From Erythrobacter sp. (GTDB taxonomy: Bacteria > Pseudomonadota > Alphaproteobacteria > Sphingomonadales > Sphingomonadaceae), in contig JAACTB010000019.1 in the NCBI GenBank assembly GCA_009993605.1, positions 1 through 64,000 on the forward strand: a stretch of DNA of 64,000 bases, in the 5' to 3' direction. Position 1 is the stretch's first letter, and every line of letters starts with the position of its first letter. The notes below the pieces were generated by a model. The model saw nothing but the letters and a program-made list of their open reading frames with translations. It did not search any database and was not told the DNA's origin. Both the position numbers and the translations under genes were made by a program. Positions 9,801 through 17,360 of this stretch are shown here, one piece after another.

Positions 9801-11092
9801 GCGCGGTCGCACTTGAACCTATCCGCAGTCTCGGTCGCCGAATCCAGCAGCGCGGCGGCGGCTCGGCGGTCGCGGACTGCCTCGACGGTGTCGAAAAGCG
9901 GGAAGGACGCCGCGTCTAGCGGCGTGCCCGAAGCAACGACGCCGCGAAGATCAGCCGGCACATTATGCGTGATCAGGGCCATCGCCACGGCCTGCCGTGC
10001 CGCCGGCGCGTCCTCAAAATCATCCTCGGTCAGGGTCTGCGCGCCCGCATAGGCATCATCCCAACGCTGGGCCTGCATGAGCGAGGTAAGCAAGATGTGC
10101 TTTCCGTCAGCATCGAGCAGGTCGAGCCCAATTCCGGCGTTATCGGCCCATGCAGCCATTCCCTCAGGCCCGTCGCGATTGAGCACTATCTGAAGTGCCG
10201 CTGTCCGCTTTGCTGGAGAATCGATGGGCGCCAGCACCGCTAGGCCGCCTTCTGCGTCGGACCGCGCCTGCAAGAAAGCCCGCGCGATCGCCGCATTCTC
10301 GCTGCTCTCAAGCGCGGTCGCGGCACCCAATAGGCCTTCGGCAACCGAGACGTCGTCGTCGCGTGCAAGATACCGTGCGCAATTTGCCAGCGCGACCGCG
10401 CGAACCGAGGCGGACGCGCGCGCCAGGTCCCCCGTTTGCATCCGATCTGCGAGGCGGAGCGCGTCGGTTTTGTGGCTGCTGCCTTCAAAGAAGCGGCTGC
10501 GCTTCATCCTTCCCAGTTCGCTTCCGATGTGGGCATCGAGAAGATCTATCGGGATGGGTGCCGTCGCGTCGGCGATCTGGCTGGTGACACCGCCGATGGC
10601 TTCCATCACCAGCCGGTCGCCGACCGTCAGGTCGCGCGTGATGCTGAGCGCCACAAAGGCCACGGCATATTCGAACGCCATGTACCCTTGGCCTGGCCCA
10701 TCGGCCTCGGGATATTCGGCGTAGAACGCCGCCGCCTCGTCAGCTTCAGTCTGTATCGCGTCGCCACGGATCAGCGCTCGAACGGCGGACTTGACCAGGC
10801 TCTCGATCTTCTCGGTAGAAACCCATTGCGCCGTTGGCGCTTCATCGAAAAAGGCCGGACGCCCAGAGATCTTTCCCTTGAGATAGTCGAGCAGAGCCTT
10901 GCCCGGCTTGTCGGCATTCTGGGCTAGGACGGCGAGGGCTGCAGACATCTCTGCATCGACGCCCGCGAACGCGATCGATTTTTCATCAGCACCGCGAAGC
11001 TTGGCTTCCCGCCATACGGCCTTGATCACCGGTGCCACCGCGGCGGTGACCAGTTTCAACGGATCTAAGGGAACTGTCACGCGCCGATGCAC
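6896..11092 (-). CDS. Giant helical-repeat protein with PIN-like nuclease segments
   Basis: A 1398-residue soluble protein. Residues 1-850 or so are short Ala-rich helices (VSVAEGLLGAATALE, GDIAQATAVLTGLRAERDV) consistent with TPR-type repeats. The C-terminal part has two segments that look like PIN-domain cores. One is around SIALDGSSLIILASLDLIE followed by a hydrophobic strand and HQPSR. The other, near residues 1060-1180, has LYLDDLSVSYL, then VSQQQVEEAN, then DAIVSDDRYMNRH, placing Asp, Glu and Asp where PIN RNases keep their metal ligands. I infer an RNase or nuclease tethered to a repeat sensor. Translation probably starts at a GTG at 11092 or at 11080; no strong ribosome site is visible. 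It is the first gene of a two-gene operon in accessory DNA. Confidence 0.75.
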   Translation of the reverse strand: MHRRVTVPLDPLKLVTAAVAPVIKAVWREAKLRGADEKSIAFAGVDAEMSAALAVLAQNADKPGKALLDYLKGKISGRPAFFDEAPTAQWVSTEKIESLVKSAVRALIRGDAIQTEADEAAAFYAEYPEADGPGQGYMAFEYAVAFVALSITRDLTVGDRLVMEAIGGVTSQIADATAPIPIDLLDAHIGSELGRMKRSRFFEGSSHKTDALRLADRMQTGDLARASASVRAVALANCARYLARDDDVSVAEGLLGAATALESSENAAIARAFLQARSDAEGGLAVLAPIDSPAKRTAALQIVLNRDGPEGMAAWADNAGIGLDLLDADGKHILLTSLMQAQRWDDAYAGAQTLTEDDFEDAPAARQAVAMALITHNVPADLRGVVASGTPLDAASFPLFDTVEAVRDRRAAAALLDSATETADRFKCDRAARAFENLALWLRLRDTETQAEAREALESKLGADDPIAWVPLGLAFGISLDLGAVERALTRADAFNPQGDVETALARLALANGQATAANAADYLQKHMRVMLAHLNRPGILDIEIKMLTSADRLDQAQRRLDEADGIDDSERAKLQAIIATGATGPSIPDLEAAYAVSPVTANLAQLVLAMSRQGYSERFFELARLLVTTTKARHDAESIVQFLLRHDRTDDVATVLGDVPELIDTSPLLRSAQAWNAYRAGDIAQATAVLTGLRAERDVADDRALLTNILITSGQWPDLSVHVEDEWSKRDSRTAEELLLMAQLAAQIGSSRVAGLIALAAEKAPADPEVLIGCYILSTQQGLENADHVHQWFATAANLSGDDGPVQSADIEQLIDQAPDWDKRVSEAWDKLKAGDIPRYVAAKLLRRPSLELLLPAMLANRDEPDPRRRSVIPAYSGVRGSPDPKANSIALDGSSLIILASLDLIELVTARWIVTIAHSTLGWLFGERQQLAFHQPSRIAFAHRMSRALSAGRMLRFTPSTPVDEKLVDIVGRSLAAMLGEAQSQPGDEAQRIVVRSAPVQKVGSFRGEGVDLARFADHLVSCLAVVDKLVEAGQLTLEEEQRARAYLEANEMRWATEIAIEDGAELYLDDLSVSYLNTAGVLDKIAAAGLKVFVSQQQVEEANALIGLESKATAIEAVIESLRAPLAAGIASGTVKLAASGETDELKAHPDMSVIELAGHVDAIVSDDRYMNRHANIDSDNGASPVWTSLDLLAALLADNAISEDEHRRYLTTLRRSGLLLIPATSEELAELVARSRLKDGEMLETGELRAFRENLMMIQMRSWLRLPAEAEWLQRLTSVLVDTIGLQWNDTIADDLARARSRWLLALADMRNWSGMITDHDGSAMATYGLAIPVNSLLINRPQIEFSARDRFDSWMREDVLEPLKHIEPRIYAWLIDHVRQFILMFVEDAIGDD

Positions 11093-11572
11093 CCAATCGC
11101 AGCGCTTGAACGCGGGACACGACGCCGCGCCAGCAATCGGTTTCCTGATCGTCCATTCGGGTGTTGTTGCGCTGCTGGTCCCACTCGCTCGTCTGCCTAT
11201 GCGTTGGTATAACTATTGAGCGTCGTAGCTAGCTTGTTTGCTCAGTCATTGCCACGCACCCGCCATCCCAATTTTACCATGGGAACTGCGATTGAGGGGC
11301 GACAGAGCTAACACCCTCTGATGATTTGAACGACTGGCTCTGGTCGGAGGGGACGGTTGCTGGCTCGCCTATGCAAATGTCCGCTTCGACGCTACTTCAT
11401 GCTGAAAGCTCGCGGTCCGCTAACGGCCCACTTTCCGCCAGTCTGCAAGGCGCCCCAATGTCGGACATCACTGAACCGCAGCCGATTGTCTAAAAGCGGA
11501 CATCGGGAAGATCGCCCTGCAAGGGAGGACATAACGCATAAACGCGGATGGTGCGACATACCGCCCTTCACT
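11093..11572. other. Intergenic stretch with degenerate dispersed element
   Basis: About 480 bases between two leftward genes with no supported gene. From 11370 to 11520 the sequence carries AATGTCCGCTTCGACGC, GGTCCGCTAACGGCC, AATGTCGGACATC and AAAAGCGGACATCGGG, i.e. repeated GTCCGC/GCGGACAT words in both orientations. It should also contain the promoter of the PIN-repeat operon. Confidence 0.45.
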
Positions 11573-12517
11573 CTAAGGCTCTGGCTCTGGCTTTGGCATT
11601 GGTTTGCCAAGACCTTTTTCTAAGAGGCTGATATTTATCGCTGTAAGGAGTTGATCGAAGAACGCCTCTACGAGCATTATGTGCTCCGTATAAACTACGA
11701 GTTGCTCACCGGCCTTCAGATCAAGTCCTAGCTGAGGCTGTTCCGCGCAAAGGCGACCTAATTCTTCAGACACAAGGTCTTCGCCATGGGTCACGTGGTG
11801 GCGAATAAGTCCGACCGTTTCTATAGCTTTCGCCCAAGATCCGATGTCGCTCTGTGTGTACCAACTCGGTCGCTTCAAACCGGCCTTCTTAAAATACGCG
11901 GCGAACACTTTGTGCAGACCGTCATAAGCGCGTTTCCTGCGCCAGCCCTCTAGACGCTCGCTCCATGCCGCCAGATAGCTCGCCGCTGCTTCGGGGCTCG
12001 TTTCTCGGTCGCGATAGAGCTTGCGAAGCGGTTTGAAATCATCGCCCTTCATCAGGTCCTGCGGATTGGCGTCGAGATAGACTTCGTACAATTCGAACAC
12101 GACCTCTTCCAGCGCCCCATACATGTCTTGAACGCCATAGCCGCCCATTAGAGGAATGCAGGCTTCGTAGTTCCTCGCCGCTTCTTGGCCATGCCAACGT
12201 GCCAGCTCGACGCGCTCAGGACCTTTGGCGCTCGCTCTCACCGTATCGACGCGAAGACCAAGGTTAGAATGTGATTGATAGCGGTCGCGCGCGACGAAGA
12301 GCGAATTGATAGTAATCGCCCAGCGCATATATACGCTTCGAAAGACAGATCTGAAATCACCGATCATCTCAGTGGATCTCTCAATCCACTTTTTCTCTTC
12401 CTCGTCTGTGCGATAGATAATGTTCTGGATTGGCGGTGGCTCGGCGAGCGCTGGATCGTCAGCTTCAAAGATGTTCTGCTTGAGGAATTGCACTCGGTTT
12501 CTAAAACTTGGTCGCAT
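11573..12517 (-). CDS. Hypothetical protein with HEPN-type RX4H motif
   Basis: A 314-residue soluble, helical protein ending in a KPEPEP tail. Residues 237-246 read LIRHHVTHGE, giving Arg239-X4-His244, the spacing of the catalytic motif in HEPN ribonucleases and toxins. It is followed by a helix-rich tail, as in that superfamily. The rest (GWRRKRAYDGLHKVFAAYF, EEVVFELYEVYLDAN) is unfamiliar. If real, it would cut RNA as a toxin or defence effector. No obvious antitoxin gene adjoins it. It follows the PIN cassette in the same orientation, but with a 480-base gap, so it is likely a separate unit. The assignment is inference from one motif. Confidence 0.65.
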   Translation of the reverse strand: MRPSFRNRVQFLKQNIFEADDPALAEPPPIQNIIYRTDEEEKKWIERSTEMIGDFRSVFRSVYMRWAITINSLFVARDRYQSHSNLGLRVDTVRASAKGPERVELARWHGQEAARNYEACIPLMGGYGVQDMYGALEEVVFELYEVYLDANPQDLMKGDDFKPLRKLYRDRETSPEAAASYLAAWSERLEGWRRKRAYDGLHKVFAAYFKKAGLKRPSWYTQSDIGSWAKAIETVGLIRHHVTHGEDLVSEELGRLCAEQPQLGLDLKAGEQLVVYTEHIMLVEAFFDQLLTAINISLLEKGLGKPMPKPEPEP

Positions 12518-12899
12518 TACCCGCCCTTCGAATATTCAATTTAATGGGCACAGGAAGGCACTGATTGCGATGAACCCTTGTTCTGCCCTTGTTCTCTATC
12601 TAGCGTCGCTAACGATATGGCAACACCGGGGTAGCAGTCGAAGACGTTGGCCGGTTCGCACGATAGTCGTTGGACGCGACAGAATGACCACTATCGGGGA
12701 CGCGCGTGGTTGCTGACTAACGTCTGCCATGTGCGCGCCAGCCGAATGTCTGCTTCAGCCACCTTTCGCCTCAAAACCAGACAATCTCCTACCGGCTCAA
12801 TATCGGAAGCTGGACAAGCGATCATAACGGAAACTTGCGCTCGCAAAGTGTCTCGCGATCACTTCGCTAGCTGGATTGAGGTGGTGCCCTCAAATGCAG
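12518..12899. other. Intergenic stretch, dispersed-element remnants
   Basis: About 380 bases without a supported gene. Words such as CCGAATGTCTGCTTCAG and ATCGGAAGCTGGACAAGCG between 12735 and 12830 resemble the GTCCGC/GCGGAC elements at 3.9 and 11.4 kb. The right end may contain a terminator for the gene that stops at 12900, but none is clear. Confidence 0.4.
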
Positions 12900-13703
12900 T
12901 CAGCGGGCATCAACAATCCGTCCCAGCGGTACGAAGTTGCCATCTACTTCGAGAAGGATGCTCGAGCCGTACTCTTCTGTGCGATCATGAATCATAACCC
13001 TGGGATCGCCGGAGAAATCCGTCGCGAATATCACCGCCCATTCCAACGGTCGCAGCTGAAAGGTCATCGCCGAACCGTTGGCGGCGGGGCTCGGCATGTT
13101 GAGCTCCAGCGTTCCTTCACACTGGATATACATTTCGTCGCCGAAGATGTCCCAGGTGGTTTGCTCGGGCTGCGTGACCCATGCAATGTCCGCTTCTGAT
13201 AGAAGCTGGTTTGCGTCGGCAGGCTGCATGGGCGGCATCACCCGATCGAATGCGGCAAGTCCAGGCCTTGGCTGTGTCAGGAACGACATCATGTAACCGT
13301 GCATGGCTTCCGATAGGAGGCGATCCGTGTGCTCGTTTTCACAGGCGCTGCCGTCGTCCGCTATCGCGTACGACCTAAGGTCGGCGACAGGCCCTTCGAA
13401 CTCAGCTTCCGCCTGTGCTGCTATCCTATCGGCTTCGGCGTTGATGCGGTCGGCTTCAGCTACGTTTGCCGCTAGTTCGGCGGCGGCTTCAGCGTCAGAT
13501 TGCGCGGGCGGCTCAAGAAGCAAAAGAAGCCCGATTATTAGCACGAGTCCTATCGATACGAAGCGGAAAGCATCCTTGGCGAGTTGCTTGATGAAGGCGA
13601 CGAAGCTGTGATCGGATGATACATCGGTGAACTCTGCATCCTCAATATGCACCTTTCGGGGTTCGTCCGAGCGCTGACCCCTAATTTCAATCTCGTTGCC
13701 CAT
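12900..13703 (-). CDS. Hypothetical membrane-anchored protein with coiled coil
   Basis: A 267-residue protein. A short cytoplasmic head of about 45 residues is followed by one strong transmembrane helix (near 46-64, FVSIGLVLIIGLLLLLEPP). An alanine/glutamate coiled coil comes next (AEADRINAEADRIAAQAEAEFEG), then a roughly 170-residue globular, probably periplasmic domain. The topology suggests a bitopic inner-membrane protein. It lies 57 bases downstream of the next leftward gene and may share its operon. I do not recognise the family and propose no function. Its neighbours (DUF3768, integration genes) place it in the cargo of the inferred integrated element. Confidence 0.6.
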   Translation of the reverse strand: MGNEIEIRGQRSDEPRKVHIEDAEFTDVSSDHSFVAFIKQLAKDAFRFVSIGLVLIIGLLLLLEPPAQSDAEAAAELAANVAEADRINAEADRIAAQAEAEFEGPVADLRSYAIADDGSACENEHTDRLLSEAMHGYMMSFLTQPRPGLAAFDRVMPPMQPADANQLLSEADIAWVTQPEQTTWDIFGDEMYIQCEGTLELNMPSPAANGSAMTFQLRPLEWAVIFATDFSGDPRVMIHDRTEEYGSSILLEVDGNFVPLGRIVDAR

Positions 13704-13760
13704 TCCATATCCCCTCCAGACTTTCCCAATCGGTCCGCTGTGGCGAACTGAGTTCGAAGT

Positions 13761-14978
13761 TCATCGGTTCAGGAAGAAGCAGCCCTGCACGGCCGCGAGA
13801 TATCCGCGTGCTTGCATCGCATCGATACGCACGATGGTGGTGCGATCGTACGGGACGCCCCACGTGCCACCGCTTGCTTCACAAGCCTTCTGTTTCTCAG
13901 CCATCGCCCTTTGCTGGCGAAGGATTTCGGCCTGTCCGGCTGGCGAGTTTCGATAAGCATCCCGTGCTGCCGCCTGGCGTTCGGCGCTAACGCGCTCTGC
14001 GGTCGCCTTGGCTCGATCGAGCCGGGCCCGTTCGCGCGCCTCACCGAGCGGAAGGTACCACCCGTAATAATCGACCCGGAATGGGGTCGCCTCGTCCAGC
14101 GCGGCTGCCTCGGTGAACGTCGGAAAGTCACCTCGCGCGGTCCATCCATCGGCCTCACTGGGATCAAGAAATAGGTCATAGGCGATCGGCACCTGGAGCT
14201 TTTCGACCATGACCGTGGCGACGCATTTCAGCCCGTTGTCGAGCCTGCTCGCTGCGGAAATTTCCGCTACCGCTACATCGTAGGTTTCTTCCGGCGGCTT
14301 CCAATTGTCGCCCACCGGAGCCTCAGTGCCGTTGGCGATTGCTTGCGCCGTCGCGTGCCGACGCGCGGTGTCTTGGCGGACCTTGTCGAGCAGTGCGGCG
14401 TATCCCGTAGGAGCGGGGGCATCCTTCGATTGGTCGAAGACCGACTGGTTGACGTTGTCGATCAAGCCATGACGGTTCGCTTCCGCCGTCAGGTATTGCT
14501 CGAGATCACGCTTCGGCAGCGAGCAAGCGTGATCCGGGTTCGACCTGATGTACCCGGCAATGGTCGCGATGCGATCTTCCCGTTCGCGTTGCTCGTAAGA
14601 TGATTGCTGAGCCAGCGACATCGTGGGCGTCAGCATCAGGCAGGCTACAGCCGCGCATGCGGCGGCACGTCCCGCAAACTGCGTTGAGCGCGCCTTCGGA
14701 TTTTGACCGACCGGCCTCGACGATTGTTTTGAATTACCCGTCATTCGCGTTCCAACCTCCATTACGTTTGGAGGCACCGACGCGAGCCGGGTGTTTGGAA
14801 CCCCGAGTAGACCCAGAGCGCCGCCACCTTTAGGCGTGCCCTGGACATACGTGACGGCCACCCGGCCGAAAACGTTCGACCGGCGTCTACTTTCAGAGGT
14901 TCCAACGCCTCCCCCGCGGGACTGACCGCGAGTGGTGAAATTATGTGGCAGCGGCTTCGAAAACACAAGCGTCGGCAT
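13761..14978 (-). CDS. Hypothetical exported protein, start ambiguous
   Basis: The frame encodes 405 residues from an ATG at 14978 that has an excellent ribosome site (AGGAGG, five bases upstream) just after the DUF3768 stop. However, the first 78 residues are Gly/Arg/Ser-rich and unusual. An internal ATG at 14744 gives a 327-residue protein with a normal signal peptide (basic region, ACAAVACLMLTPTMSLAQ). Either the long form is made, or the first ATG serves as a translated leader. The mature part has a helical region (QREREDRIATIAGYIRSNPD), a cystatin-sized middle with a conserved-looking GWYLPLGEARERARLDR stretch, and two Cys near the C terminus. Unknown function; likely periplasmic. It is the third gene of a 15.95-13.76 kb operon. 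Confidence 0.6.
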   Translation of the reverse strand: MPTLVFSKPLPHNFTTRGQSRGGGVGTSESRRRSNVFGRVAVTYVQGTPKGGGALGLLGVPNTRLASVPPNVMEVGTRMTGNSKQSSRPVGQNPKARSTQFAGRAAACAAVACLMLTPTMSLAQQSSYEQREREDRIATIAGYIRSNPDHACSLPKRDLEQYLTAEANRHGLIDNVNQSVFDQSKDAPAPTGYAALLDKVRQDTARRHATAQAIANGTEAPVGDNWKPPEETYDVAVAEISAASRLDNGLKCVATVMVEKLQVPIAYDLFLDPSEADGWTARGDFPTFTEAAALDEATPFRVDYYGWYLPLGEARERARLDRAKATAERVSAERQAAARDAYRNSPAGQAEILRQQRAMAEKQKACEASGGTWGVPYDRTTIVRIDAMQARGYLAAVQGCFFLNR

Positions 14979-14987
14979 GTCGTCCTC

Positions 14988-15338
14988 CTACCATTCGCTC
15001 GTAAGCATGACGGTGAGAACACGTGTGGTGACGTTCGCGTCGGCAGGATCATCGGACCCGAACTTCAGTCCTGGATCATAATAGTCGATCTTCCAGAACA
15101 GATCGGTTCCGCACAGCGTCAGGTCGCCGAAGTCCCGTTCGCCATGCGGGTCATTTTCGGCATCGAACCCGTCGTATGCGGCTAGCGCCGCCAGCAGCGC
15201 CGTGCGATCGAACCCGGAAAGCGAAGCTACCCCGCGAGTAACCACGATGGTGCCGCCGGTGCCTGTCTTGCGGAGCTGGTCGTTGATCATGGCAATGGCT
15301 TCGGCGCGTGGCACCGCGATGGCCGCCACCGCGCTCAT
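14988..15338 (-). CDS. DUF3768 family protein
   Basis: A 116-residue soluble protein. It carries the hallmarks I know for DUF3768: an N-terminal helix with INDQLRKTGTGG, the VVTRGVASL strand, then NDPHGERDFG, the FWKIDYYD motif, DPADANVTTRVLTVML and a short tail. Length matches the family. DUF3768 proteins are common on alphaproteobacterial plasmids and integrative elements; their biochemical role is unknown. The ATG overlaps the stop of the upstream 205-residue gene by four bases, and the next gene starts ten bases downstream, so the three form an operon. Its presence supports the view that this region is mobile. Confidence 0.82.
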   Translation of the reverse strand: MSAVAAIAVPRAEAIAMINDQLRKTGTGGTIVVTRGVASLSGFDRTALLAALAAYDGFDAENDPHGERDFGDLTLCGTDLFWKIDYYDPGLKFGSDDPADANVTTRVLTVMLTSEW

Positions 15339-15952
15339 CCTCGCACCAGTTTCAGGAGCTGATCGATCTCGGGCTTGGCGGCGATGCCCAACTCGACGGC
15401 TTCCCGGACCGGCGCCATGGCTTCTTCGAAATCGTCGGTCGGCAAGGCCTTTGCCAGCAGGTCGGCTTTGACCACGATGGGCAGGTAGATGCGCTTCCCC
15501 GCCACATCGATCTCGAACCCTTTCTTGCGCAGTTTGGCGGCGAGACCTTGATCGGCTTCGAGCTTGGCGAAGTAATGCGCCAACCCCTCCCGGAAGCTAA
15601 GCTGCAAGTTCAGTTCGGTCGGGCCCGCACCCAGTGCGGCGGCAAGCCATGTGTGATCCTGCTCATCGCAGGCGTGCTCGACAATCTCAAGCCACACATC
15701 GCCGCGTCCGATGCGCTTGGTGGGTTTCCAGTCCGGATGGGACAGATATGCGCTCCATGCCGTGTTCTCGACCATGAAGGGCTCCGGTGCTGCACCCTTC
15801 ATGGACAGGATGATCATCCGCATCAGCCATTCGCTCAGCAGGCCGTCGGCAAGCCGGTAATCCAGTTCGATTTGCGCCATGTTTTTGACGATGCGGCTGG
15901 TAATGGCGGGGTCCTTCGCCATGGCCAAGTCGTTCTGTTCGGTGGTGGTCAC
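15335..15952 (-). CDS. Hypothetical protein, first gene of the DUF3768 operon
   Basis: A 205-residue soluble protein starting at a GTG (15952) with AAGGAG seven bases upstream. Upstream in-frame codons lack such a site and give a poor sequence. The protein is mostly helical with a mixed centre (KRIGRGDVWLEIVEHACDE) and a C-terminal part (GKRIYLPIVVKADLLAKAL). I do not recognise the family. It is translationally coupled to the DUF3768 gene (ATGA overlap) and likely works with it. The intergenic DNA to its right separates it from the plus-strand AT-rich gene at 16139. Confidence 0.6.
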   Translation of the reverse strand: MTTTEQNDLAMAKDPAITSRIVKNMAQIELDYRLADGLLSEWLMRMIILSMKGAAPEPFMVENTAWSAYLSHPDWKPTKRIGRGDVWLEIVEHACDEQDHTWLAAALGAGPTELNLQLSFREGLAHYFAKLEADQGLAAKLRKKGFEIDVAGKRIYLPIVVKADLLAKALPTDDFEEAMAPVREAVELGIAAKPEIDQLLKLVRG

Positions 15953-16138
15953 ACCCCTTCTCCTTCGCTTCGATTGTGTCGGATTGACGATGGCCAGCGC
16001 TGTCCAAGCCGCCGAATGCGGCCGAGCAACGCTGACGATTCGAAGCTTAAAGGGGTGGTAGTCGGTGATCCATATTCGGAGCATTCACTCCGCGCCGCAC
16101 CCGATCTAAGAGTAATTAACACGCGATGGGGTTTTTGG

Positions 16139-16930
16139 ATGAGTGAATGGATTCGTTTGCTGGATGCGGTGCATCTTATCTCTCAAGAATTAGGAGGGGA
16201 TAAGACTGCAAAGAAAGCTATCGTGGAACGATTGAAGGGTAATTCAATCAGAGCGAAATGTTGGTGGCACGCGAGTGGCATCGACATTGGGAAGCCATAC
16301 ATCGGGTCCCACACCTATCAGCACAAAAAAGGCGAGAAAGCACCTAGTCCTGAAGCATTCAATGAGTGGTATCGGAATCAAACTTTGCCGGTTGTTTCAG
16401 ATACGCGGGTGGGCGACGGTTTTGCCACTGATGCATTCATGATGATGGACGGAGAACTGGGTGGATCTTTTTGGAAAGCTGTATGCAAAAAGGACCTAGC
16501 CCGATGGGATTGGTCAACTGGATTTTGCATTGGAACGGGCCTGCCACCTATTCAAATTTTAGTTTTAGATGAAAAAAATGAAAAGAAAATTCTGAAATTA
16601 CCTGCGAGGATTTTCGCACTGGGGGTCGAACTTAAACGGTCCAATGTGGAAAAAATAATTCCAGATTCAAAAAGCTCTCCAGTTCAGAAGATTGAATTAA
16701 CCCCAGATCTTTCAAAAAGGGGGAGACCCCGCAATAATTCTTGGGGGCATTGGGTGGGCGAACTTATACTCCTGCATGAAAAAAATCGTCTTGAGTATAT
16801 GTCTGCGACTAGTATCGTCCAAAAGATTGACGCAACTCTTGAAGAGGAAGGGTTTCCCGCTCAGGCACCCAGCAGCGCTCATCCGATCGTTGTCACAGTC
16901 CTTGAGCATTTGAGGAAACGCAAGAAGTGA
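16139..16930 (+). CDS. Hypothetical AT-rich cargo protein
   Basis: A 263-residue soluble protein starting MSEWIRLLDAVHLISQ at 16139. Its codons use A and T far more than the surrounding genes (runs such as GAAAAAAATGAAAAGAAAATT), a sign of recent transfer. The N terminus is helical (GGDKTAKKAIVERLKGN). The C-terminal third has a KRGRPRNNSWGHW motif followed by helices and a basic tail. GRPR-W arrangements occur in many uncharacterised proteins next to phage-type integrases in sphingomonads. I cannot name a function. The ribosome site is weak. It is followed at 17038 by an AlpA-like regulator in the same direction. Confidence 0.6.
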   Translation: MSEWIRLLDAVHLISQELGGDKTAKKAIVERLKGNSIRAKCWWHASGIDIGKPYIGSHTYQHKKGEKAPSPEAFNEWYRNQTLPVVSDTRVGDGFATDAFMMMDGELGGSFWKAVCKKDLARWDWSTGFCIGTGLPPIQILVLDEKNEKKILKLPARIFALGVELKRSNVEKIIPDSKSSPVQKIELTPDLSKRGRPRNNSWGHWVGELILLHEKNRLEYMSATSIVQKIDATLEEEGFPAQAPSSAHPIVVTVLEHLRKRKK

Positions 16931-17037
16931 GAATTCTCGGATATTCTCGGATGTTCTAGGACAGACCGACATATGCGCGTTGGGTTAATCCTTCTGCATC
17001 GCAGGCAGTACGGCCTGTCGATTGTAGGAGAAATAAA

Positions 17038-17223
17038 ATGAATAGTCCTCTTATGTCTGTCCGTGAGGTAGGAAAATACCTCGGCTATAGCGGTAAGACG
17101 GCCGGACGCTCGTCGATTTTCGCGCATCTGAAGCACAAGCGGCTCAGGAAGGTGAAGATCCGTGGTCGCACCTTTGTCACCAAAGACAGCGCTGACGCAC
17201 TGATCCTCGAGAATATCGTGTAA
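17038..17223 (+). CDS. AlpA/excisionase-type helix-turn-helix regulator
   Basis: A 61-residue DNA-binding protein. The sequence MSVREVGKYLGYSG forms a MerR/AlpA-like winged helix-turn-helix start. It continues with FAHLKHKRLRKVKIRGRTFVT, the typical wing that turns back to the recognition helix. Such proteins regulate integrase expression or act as excisionases in P4-like elements. A clear AGGAG nine bases before the ATG fixes the start. It sits between the AT-rich cargo gene and the putative replication protein, both rightward, with the integrase convergent beyond, as expected for an integration/excision module. Confidence 0.75.
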   Translation: MNSPLMSVREVGKYLGYSGKTAGRSSIFAHLKHKRLRKVKIRGRTFVTKDSADALILENIV

Positions 17224-17360
17224 GCTAATTAGCTCAAAACCGAACTGATCGAGGCAACTGCTTCGTAGTATTCAGTTCAACACCCACAACCACCGCAATC
17301 CAACCCTTCACTGCTCACAGAGCAGTCGGAGAGGCCAGTTTGCGTCTTTAGGAAATACAT

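Noticed and set aside
15308-16138. Upstream part of the long plus-strand frame that ends at 16930
   Set aside because: This part lies antisense to the DUF3768 operon and reads as low-quality sequence; the true gene begins at the ATG at 16139.
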